In this document: one piece after another, positions 1-5,502 of the stretch
How positions within the stretch are numbered: position 1 is the first letter of the stretch
Layout: the number at the start of each line of letters is the position of its first letter
Assembly (NCBI GenBank): GCA_033809415.1
Contig: JAPXLT010000242.1
Location: 1 to 7,428, forward strand
Direction: 5' to 3'
DNA from: JAQVUB01 sp033809415
GTDB taxonomy: Bacteria > Verrucomicrobiota > Lentisphaeria > Oligosphaerales > Oligosphaeraceae
Length of the DNA: 7,428 nt
Program-made: the position numbers and the translations under genes
The notes under the pieces: model-generated
Told to the model about the DNA's origin: nothing
The model's database searches: none
The model's input: only the letters and a program-made list of their open reading frames with translations

Positions 1-20
1 AAAACGGAATTTCAAGAAAA

Positions 21-50
21 ATCATAAGAAATCATACGGAAGCATAGAAA
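21..50. repeat. Degenerate 10-bp tandem repeat, three units
   Basis: Three consecutive decamers read atcataagaa, atcatacgga and agcatagaaa. They share the core (a/g)tcata or gcata followed by a purine-rich tail. A related word, gtcatagcaa, recurs at about 81-90. The period is close to one helical turn. It is short and AT-rich, so it may be only simple sequence. Confidence 0.45.
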
Positions 51-128
51 ATGTGATTTGAAACATGGAAAACCCCGGGAAGTCATAGCAATTCCTAATC
101 CTGTTCAAACGGCAAAATGAGTGTTTTT

Positions 129-317
129 AATGGACAGGGACACGAATGGACATCATGGACGCGATGGTCTTGACGTTTGATGGACGAATGGTCAGGCACA
201 AAAAAATGTCACCTGCTCTACGTGTCCATTCCTGTCCATCGTCCATTGTCCATTCAGTAGTCCATTCTTGTCCATTCGGTCTATCGTGTCCATTCCTGTC
301 CCTGTCCATCGTCCATA
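129..317. repeat. Inverted array of ATGGAC / GTCCAT words
   Basis: The left part carries four exact ATGGAC words (130, 146, 155, 180) plus two ATGGTC variants (164, 188). The right part carries nine exact copies of the complement GTCCAT (224, 234, 241, 248, 260, 270, 288, 304, 311). Spacing is irregular, 7 to 18 bp between starts. The outer ends form a real inverted repeat: 130-151 matches the complement of 288-309 at 21 of 22 positions, so a transcript or single strand could fold into a long hairpin. Units are too short and irregularly spaced for a CRISPR array. Function unknown. Confidence 0.8.
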
Positions 318-320
318 AAA

Positions 321-388
321 AATCTTTCACAAAAAAGAAGATTTTGAGGGATAGTAGCACGAAATTTTTTTATAGGGTTGTTACTTTG
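321..388 (-). repeat. Dispersed repeat, copy on minus strand
   Basis: Read on the minus strand, this segment aligns without gaps to 7223-7290 on the plus strand, with about 59 of 68 positions identical by hand count. Shared landmarks are caaccctata, ctactat and a run of T followed by gaaagatt. The first 28 bases or so also match 2104-2132. It directly abuts the GTCCAT array. Whether it is a mobile element remnant or a processed repeat cannot be told from one window. Confidence 0.75.
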
Positions 389-435
389 ACGGATGAGATT
401 GCACGCGGATTTGTGGTTTTGGCTGTTGTTTTTCC

Positions 436-463
436 GACGGATCGGTCAGATCAGACGGATCGG
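436..463. repeat. Short direct repeat GACGGATCGG, two copies
   Basis: The decamer GACGGATCGG occurs at 436-445 and 454-463, 18 bp apart, with a gtcagatca linker made of similar words. A partial copy (gacggatgag) lies just upstream near 388-397. It looks like simple GATC-rich repeat sequence; no binding protein can be named. Confidence 0.4.
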
Positions 464-581
464 CATAATGCTTTGCGCCGTAGGTACTTAACCATGAGCA
501 ACCCAGGTTCTGCAGTGCTCCACACAGCTCCACAAAGGCAACTCTTTTTCGGCATAAATTTTTCGTACAAATTTGCAAGCC

Positions 582-596
582 AATGCTTCAAGCATT
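582..596 (+). other. Small AT-rich hairpin followed by T run
   Basis: AATGCTT (582-588) and AAGCATT (590-596) are perfect complements around a single base, and aattttt follows. This resembles a weak terminator, but the stem has low G+C and no plus-strand gene precedes it. It lies 60 bp upstream of the hydrolase start, so it could equally be a leader structure or chance. Confidence 0.25.
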
Positions 597-656
597 AATT
601 TTTGTTATGCCCTGAATGCTTTGCTGACTTATCTATGCAATAAAGGTTTGTGACGA

Positions 657-1835
657 ATGATTCCATATACTGAATTTTCCGAAGACGAACGCAAGGAGCT
701 TCTGGCGCGTCGTCCCGATGTATTGAATAGCCTCCTGGGAAATGTCTGCCATATCGCAGCCCAGGATGAACCCGTTCTACTTGTCGGCGCAGGCTATAAC
801 GGCATCTGGCTTGAACATAACCAGGATAATCTTTTCCTAGCGGAATACGCACCTGATGCTGCCTGGGCCAGCCAGTTGCTTTTCATGCGCACACAAAGGG
901 AAGATGGACTGCTCGCATACCACCTGCCAATCACCCGCAAAAACGCAAGTTATGCGCAGTTGCAGTGCGTCTATCCCTTTGCACGCTGTGCGTTTGAAAT
1001 CGCAAAATGCACCAACCGGGCAGTTGACGATTTTCGCAGAATCTATGATGTCGCGGCGCGGTATGACGCCTGGATGGAAAAATATAGAAATCGTCGTGGC
1101 ACAGGCTTGGTGGAGATGTACTGCGAGTATGACACCGGGCATGACAATTCTCCACGTGTAACCGACGGCGGCATTCCCAGATGCTGCCCCGACCGTGATG
1201 CCGCGAATATGCCAGACCTTCCACTGATGCCGGTGCTCTCTGTTGATCTGTCAGCAATGTGCTATGGGAACCGTATTGCCCTGGCTGAAATAGCAGATTA
1301 CCTGGGAATGCCCAAGGAGGCAGTCTATTGGCGTTCCAAGGCGGAGAAGCTTCAAGAGCTCATCAGAGAACATCTATACTGCGCCGAAGACGACTACTAC
1401 TATGATGTTGACAGTAATGGTTTCCGTCGCTATCGCACAGAACATCTCACCAGGCTCTTCCTTAACGAGGTGCTGTCACAGGAGGAGTTTGACAGGCTCT
1501 ATACAAAGTATTTCGAGGATGAGCGTCATTTTATGACTGCCTTCCCCTACCCTTCGGTTTCCGTCTCTGACCCGCATTTTAACAGTGCGCTTCCCGTAAA
1601 TTGCTGGGGCAGCAACACACAGGCGCTCACCAGCCTACGAGCACTACTCTGGCTGAAGAAATATCATCGGCAGGACGAATGCACCGCACTTTTGCGCAGA
1701 TGGATGCGAACATTTCTTGAACATCCAGGAGAATACCGGCAGGAGTTGAATCCCTTCACAGGAACCCCCATCGGCGACGGCAAAAACTATTCCCCCACAC
1801 TGATCTTATATCTTGAAGGACTCAAGGTGCTGTAG
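657..1835 (+). CDS. GH63/trehalase-like (alpha/alpha)6 glycoside hydrolase
   Basis: This 392-residue protein resembles the MGH1-like / GH63 catalytic domain, which releases glucose-type sugars from alpha-linked oligosaccharides or glycosides with inversion. Seen in the sequence: GAGYNGIWLEHNQ near residues 45-56, a QREDG loop at 80-84, CEYDTGHDNSPRV at 156-168, SVDLSAMCYGN at 195-205, a YYYD segment near 247-250, CWGSNTQALT at 316-325 and ELNPFTGTP at 363-371. By analogy with GH63 enzymes, Asp163 would be the general acid and Glu363 the base. There is no signal peptide, so it is probably cytoplasmic. The start is fixed by an in-frame TGA at 651-653; a weak AAAGG sits about 10 bp upstream. It is short beside GH63 enzymes such as E. 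coli YgjK but appears to hold a complete barrel. It converges on the dehydrogenase cluster. Family is fairly sure; substrate is unknown. Confidence 0.8.
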   Translation: MIPYTEFSEDERKELLARRPDVLNSLLGNVCHIAAQDEPVLLVGAGYNGIWLEHNQDNLFLAEYAPDAAWASQLLFMRTQREDGLLAYHLPITRKNASYAQLQCVYPFARCAFEIAKCTNRAVDDFRRIYDVAARYDAWMEKYRNRRGTGLVEMYCEYDTGHDNSPRVTDGGIPRCCPDRDAANMPDLPLMPVLSVDLSAMCYGNRIALAEIADYLGMPKEAVYWRSKAEKLQELIREHLYCAEDDYYYDVDSNGFRRYRTEHLTRLFLNEVLSQEEFDRLYTKYFEDERHFMTAFPYPSVSVSDPHFNSALPVNCWGSNTQALTSLRALLWLKKYHRQDECTALLRRWMRTFLEHPGEYRQELNPFTGTPIGDGKNYSPTLILYLEGLKVL

Positions 1836-1859
1836 CTGGACTCGGTTCCACCAATCAAT

Positions 1860-1888
1860 CTAAAAAAGCAGTCAAAGCTGATTTTTAG
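1860..1888. terminator. Possible bidirectional terminator hairpin
   Basis: CTAAAAA (1860-1866) pairs with TTTTTAG (1882-1888), and inside it CAG pairs with CTG around a tcaaag loop. The structure begins 24 bp after the hydrolase stop codon and has A and T runs on opposite arms, as in bidirectional terminators. The stem is AT-rich with a small internal loop, so strength is doubtful. Confidence 0.35.
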
Positions 1889-1929
1889 CCCTAATTCCTT
1901 TGTTTTCAGAGATTTGTGAAATTCATGCC

Positions 1930-1948
1930 GTTCACCGTACTGGTGAAC
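1930..1948. other. 7-bp inverted repeat GTTCACC / GGTGAAC
   Basis: GTTCACC and GGTGAAC flank a 5-base centre (GTACT). No T run follows, so it is not a classical terminator. It could be a protein-binding site or RNA hairpin, but no gene start is near, and a chance inverted repeat is possible. Confidence 0.3.
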
Positions 1949-1975
1949 AGGACGTCTTCTGTACTACTGTGAGAG

Positions 1976-2036
1976 AGTTTTTGATTTTTCGGTGATAGGA
2001 GGGGGAAGCCGGCTTCATGCCGGCGCTCCATATCGC
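1976..2036 (+). repeat. GC-hairpin repeat module, copy 1
   Basis: This block matches 7355-7428: tttttgatttttc, then (a/g)gtgat, a purine-rich stretch, the hairpin GCCGGC-ttcat-GCCGGC (2008-2024), and gctccatatcgcct. Within it GAAGCCGGCTTC (2005-2016) is a 12-bp perfect palindrome. The second copy carries 11 extra bases after the hairpin. The two copies are over 5 kb apart in the same orientation, so it is a dispersed repeat of REP or small-MITE style. No transposase lies nearby. Confidence 0.75.
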
Positions 2037-2103
2037 CTCCGATGCAATTGCGTAAAGCCGGTCTTGACACGCAAGAATTTTGCCGGAGCAGTCCCACTAG
2101 TCG

Positions 2104-2215
2104 AAGCAACAATCCCTATAAAAAATTTTCGTGGCTGTTCGTGTGGTTCGTGGTTAAAAAAGTTTTTGAGTAACGAGTATTACTCTGCCCCCCCCTGCAC
2201 CCTGCACCCTGCACC
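2104..2215 (+). repeat. Composite dispersed repeat at the 3' end of the dehydrogenase cluster
   Basis: It joins three modules. Bases 2104-2132 match 7225-7252 and the minus strand near 360-386. Bases 2125-2155, read on the minus strand, match 6544-6574 at 28 of 31 positions. Bases 2147-2201 match 6588-6640 with one gap. The last module holds AAAAAAGTTTTT, a 6-bp stem GAGTAA/TTACTC (2168-2185), a run of eight C, and three tandem CTGCACC heptamers (2195-2215). The minus-strand gene ends immediately beside it, so the repeat lies in that transcript's 3' untranslated region and may act in termination or RNA stability. Confidence 0.75.
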
Positions 2216-2216
2216 C

Positions 2217-3224
2217 TTACAGTATAAATCCGCATGCCTGCAACAGTGTTTTGTGGAGCAGAAATTCGTGTTCTGCGGGGAACGGGTTGGTCATTTCTCC
2301 CCGGATGATCCGGGCAAACTCAATCAGCTGCGGTTCATAACGTCCGCCGAGGGGGCCACAGTCTACCAGATGGGTTCCCGCTTCATATTTGTCTTGCGGC
2401 TGTTTGAGGGTCAGGCGCACTTGCAACGGCGTGTGATAATAATCCTGAAATTCGATTGGACACAGTTCGACTGTTCCGAGCGTGCCGCAGACGATCAGTC
2501 GGCGGAACTTATAGCCTTCCACTTCGGCTACGGAAACGCGAACCGTGGCACTGGCACGGGGATATTCCAGCACCGCCAGGCCATTGTCGATCAGACCGTC
2601 ATCGCGGGTTTGTTTCAGGAATGGCATCACCCGCTCCGGAGCACCGAGCATTAGCAGCACCAGATCAATCAGATAACCGGCAAAAATATACATGGCACCG
2701 CCCTTGAACTGTGCAAGCCACTTGCGGTAGGCCGCATTGTCGCTGTCATCTCGACTCATTACCGCATGAATTTCAAAAATTTCGCCCAGCCAGCCGTTTT
2801 TGACCACCTCGAGGCAGAAGCGCACAGCCGGATTGGTACGGTAAATATAAGCCATCTGGAATGCCAGATTTCGGCTTTCGCACAGATCGCAGAGTTTCCG
2901 GAATCCGGCTAGGTCTTCCCCGCCGGGTTTGTCCATGCTCACATGCAAACCGCGTTCCGCACAGCGCAGCGCACTCTCCAGCAACTCCTTGCCGTCGGTT
3001 TCCACCATGACCGCTTCGAGTCCGGGGAGATTCAGCAATTCATCCGTGCTCAGCATCGGCAGTCCTTGGTAAACACTGTTGCCGCCGCGTTCCTGCCGCC
3101 AGCACGGATCGTCTTCCGCAACTCCGACCACCTCGAAATACTCCGTAAGCCGCCGCAGGGTACGCATTCGTTCCGTGCCGTGATTGTGCCCGATTCCAAT
3201 TTGTCCGATTTTGATTTTCTTCAT
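2217..3224 (-). CDS. Gfo/Idh/MocA family oxidoreductase (paralogue 1)
   Basis: This 335-residue cytoplasmic protein should be an NAD(P)-dependent sugar or cyclitol dehydrogenase. An N-terminal Rossmann fold starts with IGQIGIGHNHG (residues 6-16); GVAEDD (34-39) ends the second strand. The usual EKP motif appears as DKP (98-100), keeping the lysine. The C-terminal Gfo domain contains GGAMYIFAGYLIDL (175-188). At this site most relatives have a catalytic His in a (C/T)HxxD context; here it is Tyr184 followed by LID. Tyrosine at this position is known in the glucose-fructose oxidoreductase and dihydrodiol dehydrogenase branch. The start has a good GAGGG site 6 bp upstream. It is the last gene of the minus-strand cluster, 116 bp after the medium-chain dehydrogenase gene, a wider gap than the others. 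Its stop abuts a repeat. Substrate unknown. Confidence 0.88.
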   Translation of the reverse strand: MKKIKIGQIGIGHNHGTERMRTLRRLTEYFEVVGVAEDDPCWRQERGGNSVYQGLPMLSTDELLNLPGLEAVMVETDGKELLESALRCAERGLHVSMDKPGGEDLAGFRKLCDLCESRNLAFQMAYIYRTNPAVRFCLEVVKNGWLGEIFEIHAVMSRDDSDNAAYRKWLAQFKGGAMYIFAGYLIDLVLLMLGAPERVMPFLKQTRDDGLIDNGLAVLEYPRASATVRVSVAEVEGYKFRRLIVCGTLGTVELCPIEFQDYYHTPLQVRLTLKQPQDKYEAGTHLVDCGPLGGRYEPQLIEFARIIRGEMTNPFPAEHEFLLHKTLLQACGFIL

Positions 3225-3340
3225 CTTACGCCCTCGTAATCAAAGTTACGCCAGGTCTGCGTCTGCCGAAAGTTTCAGGGTGATCTACCGTCCGTGTTTC
3301 GTCCGTATAGGTTGTTGGCACCAGCCCACGCTAAGTCCTT

Positions 3341-4345
3341 TCAATAGTTTTTCCAATCAAAAACCACGCCGAAAATCTGCGGATCGCGGGCAAAGAGTTT
3401 TTCATAAATTTCCGGCGCCTCGGCAGGATCAGCAATCCTGGTCAGCAGCGGTCGGCTCTTCAGCCGTCCGGCGGAAAGATAACGCAGCAGAATTGCCATG
3501 TCCTCTTTCATGGTCCAGACTCCCGGACGGCGTTCGTTCTGCGGACGCGCCATGTTATGCGCTCCGAGCACGCTGATTCCTGGACGATGCACCAGATTAT
3601 AGAAATCAATCTTTTCTGTCGGTGTGCGGCTGCAGCCTACCAGGGAAAATCTTCCGAATCTTGCGGTCAGTCCCAGCCCCTGAGCGACCGCCTGCGGATT
3701 GCCGGTGATTTCAACGACCGAATCACAGCCGCGTCCGCCGGTCAAATTCAAAATCTTTTCTTTCAGGCACGAATCATCCGGTGCAAATATCGCATCCGCA
3801 CCCATTTCCATCGCGGTTTTCCGCCGCGATTCAATGAAATCGAGAGCTATCACCGGATAACAGCCCGACAGACGAGCCGTCTGCACTGCAAACTGTCCCA
3901 GCAGTCCCAAGCCCATGACCATCAGGGATTCTCCGAATTCGGGGCGGCAGCGGCGCACTCCCTGAAGTCCCATGCAGCCAATCACGCAGAATACTGCTTC
4001 CTCCGCCGGCAACTGATCGTCTTCGATCCTGACCAGATTGGATTCCGGCATGAGCTGATAATTGCGGTGCATACTGTGATAGCAGAGACAGCGATCGCCG
4101 ACTTGGAGGGATTTCACCTGATCCCCTATTTTGATTACCCTGGCAACTGCGCTGTACCCCAGCGTTTTAGGAAAATTCATGCCGCTGGGGTCCGTTCCAT
4201 TCAAACATGCAAATTCGGTTCCCGGCGAGATCAGTGTACAGTCGGTTTTCAGCAGCACGCAATCCGGCGGCAATTCTGTATCAACTGCAATTTCCCGGAA
4301 TTGGGCTTTTCCCCGTGCAACAAAATCTATGGATTTGACTTTCAT
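3341..4345 (-). CDS. Medium-chain dehydrogenase/reductase (zinc-type alcohol dehydrogenase-like)
   Basis: This 334-residue NAD(P)-dependent MDR enzyme probably oxidises or reduces a hydroxyl or keto group on a sugar or polyol. The N-terminal GroES-like domain has CTLISPGTE (36-44), a motif of the MDR branch that is sometimes fused to Gfo/Idh/MocA domains. The Rossmann motif is GLGLLG (145-150), and an acidic residue ends strand 2 (VIALDF, Asp169), which favours NAD. The GHE zinc motif of classical enzymes is replaced by LGYSAVARV (62-70), and no structural four-cysteine cluster is visible, so it may work without zinc. ATG at 4345 is preferred to an in-frame TTG at 4357 because GGGTG lies 5 bp upstream of it. 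It begins 14 bp after the stop of the Gfo gene upstream, indicating cotranscription. Family is sure; substrate is not. Confidence 0.88.
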   Translation of the reverse strand: MKVKSIDFVARGKAQFREIAVDTELPPDCVLLKTDCTLISPGTEFACLNGTDPSGMNFPKTLGYSAVARVIKIGDQVKSLQVGDRCLCYHSMHRNYQLMPESNLVRIEDDQLPAEEAVFCVIGCMGLQGVRRCRPEFGESLMVMGLGLLGQFAVQTARLSGCYPVIALDFIESRRKTAMEMGADAIFAPDDSCLKEKILNLTGGRGCDSVVEITGNPQAVAQGLGLTARFGRFSLVGCSRTPTEKIDFYNLVHRPGISVLGAHNMARPQNERRPGVWTMKEDMAILLRYLSAGRLKSRPLLTRIADPAEAPEIYEKLFARDPQIFGVVFDWKNY

Positions 4346-4350
4346 ACTAT

Positions 4351-4355
4351 CACCC
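4351..4355 (-). promoter_or_regulatory. Ribosome binding site that decides the MDR start
   Basis: GGGTG lies 5 bp before ATG 4345. The alternative TTG start at 4357 would overlap the same site and add only four residues (ahead of MKVKSIDF), so the ATG is chosen. Confidence 0.55.
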
Positions 4356-4359
4356 AAAT

Positions 4360-5490
4360 TTATGCCAGCGGATGTCTGCGATCCTGCAATGGGAAAGCGA
4401 CTGGAGCGTGTTTCAATGCGGACTGATATGCTCCGGCAATCATTTCCAGCGAAGCCAGAGCCGAATCAATCCCTGCGGTCAAGTTTTCCTTGCCCTCGAT
4501 GGAACGCAGCAGATTCCAAGCCGCCCGGCGGTTGTTTTCAGCAAAATAAAGATGACAAGCAACTTTTGGATTGATTCCCAGTTTTTCATATTCCAGCGGG
4601 ATTGCTCCTGGAATGGCTGGCTCGTCTGCAAGCGGAATCACCTGGAAATTGGAATGATCCTCGATCGGAACTGGGAAGTCCCGGCAAATCCGCAATTCCC
4701 TGTTTCCAGTATAGCGGATCGTCAGGATGCCGGTGCTGCCGCAGGCTGTGATGCCGAGCCGGTAATCTCCTTCCTGAATCAGTCGGCGGCTCTCGAAAAT
4801 GCCGTTGACTCCATTCCGGAAACGGTAGAGCGAAAAAATTTCATCGCCGCCGCAGGGGCCGACCGGTTCGGTGGTGGTCAGCACATCATGTTTCGTCAGT
4901 GGCCGTCCCTGCCAGCGGATTTCCGAATAGACCTGCTCGGGCATTCCGAAAATCCAGGCTGCTGCATCCAGCACATGAGTGCCCAGCACCTGCATATCCT
5001 CGCCACCGCCGCGGGTGTCTTCCTTGCCGCGCAGATAACAAGTCAGAATCTTGCCGATTTCACCGGCTTCGATCATCTGTTTCATGGTACGGAAAGTCGG
5101 AGCGAAGCGGGCCAGGTGCGCCATCTGCACCAGACAGTCTGTCCGGTGAGAAAGCTCGATGAGTTCATCTGCCTCGAGCGGAGTTTCCGCCAGCGGCTTT
5201 TCACAGAGCACGTGACAATTGTGGTTCAGCGCATATTTGATCTGTTCATAATGTTCTTTTGGCAGACGCGAACACAGAATCACAATATCCGGCTTTTCCT
5301 GCTCCATCATGGTGTAGAATGAAGTGTAAAGCCGTTTGGCGCCGGTGAGACGGTAATTTTTTTCCGCTTCGGGATTGGAATCCGCCAGCGCAGCGATTTC
5401 CACGCTGGGCAGTCCGGTAAAGGAATATTGGGTGAAATGACCACCCCGCCGCCCGCCGCCGGTGTCGTAACTGATGCAGACTTTCTTCAT
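4360..5490 (-). CDS. Gfo/Idh/MocA family oxidoreductase (paralogue 2)
   Basis: This 376-residue cytoplasmic protein is an NAD(P)-dependent sugar or glycoside oxidoreductase by family. The nucleotide loop near the N-terminus is unusual: a glycine- and arginine-rich YDTGGGRRGGH (8-18) stands where GxGxxG is expected. AALADSN (33-39) ends strand 2, CEKP (96-99) supplies the conserved lysine, and the C-terminal domain has GGGEDMQVLGTHVLDAAAW (161-179) with His172 and Asp175 of the HxxD pair intact. It is only distantly like the other Gfo protein of the cluster, so the two probably act on different substrates or positions. ATG 5490 has a weak GGA 8 bp upstream. It sits 12 bp after the SDR gene and 14 bp before the MDR gene, the tightest part of the operon. 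Confidence 0.88.
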   Translation of the reverse strand: MKKVCISYDTGGGRRGGHFTQYSFTGLPSVEIAALADSNPEAEKNYRLTGAKRLYTSFYTMMEQEKPDIVILCSRLPKEHYEQIKYALNHNCHVLCEKPLAETPLEADELIELSHRTDCLVQMAHLARFAPTFRTMKQMIEAGEIGKILTCYLRGKEDTRGGGEDMQVLGTHVLDAAAWIFGMPEQVYSEIRWQGRPLTKHDVLTTTEPVGPCGGDEIFSLYRFRNGVNGIFESRRLIQEGDYRLGITACGSTGILTIRYTGNRELRICRDFPVPIEDHSNFQVIPLADEPAIPGAIPLEYEKLGINPKVACHLYFAENNRRAAWNLLRSIEGKENLTAGIDSALASLEMIAGAYQSALKHAPVAFPLQDRRHPLA

Positions 5491-5502
5491 AATGAGGATC
5501 CA

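Larger units (their letters stand above)
1..656. other. Repeat-filled intergenic region, no gene supported
   Basis: No coding region is convincing here. Open frames exist on both strands (for example 146-598 plus and 127-360 minus), but they translate the short repeated words into low-complexity peptide and share no recognisable domain. The stretch holds a 10-bp tandem repeat, an inverted ATGGAC/GTCCAT array, one copy of a dispersed repeat also found near the right end of the window, a short GACGGATCGG direct repeat, and a small AT-rich hairpin just before the glycoside hydrolase gene. No confident promoter for that gene could be picked. Confidence 0.7.
1836..2216. other. Convergent intergenic region with hairpins and repeat modules
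   Basis: This gap lies between two converging genes. From left to right it holds a terminator-like hairpin (1860-1888), a 7-bp inverted repeat (1930-1948), a GC-rich hairpin module shared with the right end of the window (1976-2036), unique sequence, and a composite repeat (2104-2215) that ends one base before the last base of the stop codon of the minus-strand gene at 2217. No gene is supported inside it. Confidence 0.65.

Noticed and set aside
129..317. Possible CRISPR array
   Set aside because: Units are 6-8 bp, spacing is irregular, orientation flips, and no unique spacers of usual length or cas genes exist.
127..360. Minus-strand open frame with repeated DGQEWT-like words
   Set aside because: The peptide repeats are a by-product of the hexamer array; the frame is repeat DNA, not a gene.
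146..598. Plus-strand open frame of 150 codons
   Set aside because: It translates the ATGGAC/GTCCAT array and the dispersed repeat into low-complexity sequence, has no clear ribosome site and no domain.
1836..1860. tRNA fragment suggested by a GGTTCCA word after the hydrolase
   Set aside because: No acceptor, anticodon or D-arm pairing around it.
1930..1948. Operator or attachment site
   Set aside because: Only a 7-bp inverted repeat with no gene start, integrase or direct repeat nearby; kept merely as a hairpin.
1992..2654. Plus-strand open frame spanning repeat and gene
   Set aside because: It starts inside the GC-hairpin repeat and then runs antisense through the Gfo gene; no domain.
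3225..3340. Separate promoter or terminator between the MDR and Gfo genes
   Set aside because: No stem with T run and no convincing -35/-10 pair was found; the 116-bp gap alone does not prove a transcript break.
3557..4426. Plus-strand open frame of 289 codons, and a similar one at 4372-5322
   Set aside because: Both are antisense shadows of the MDR and Gfo genes produced by codon bias.
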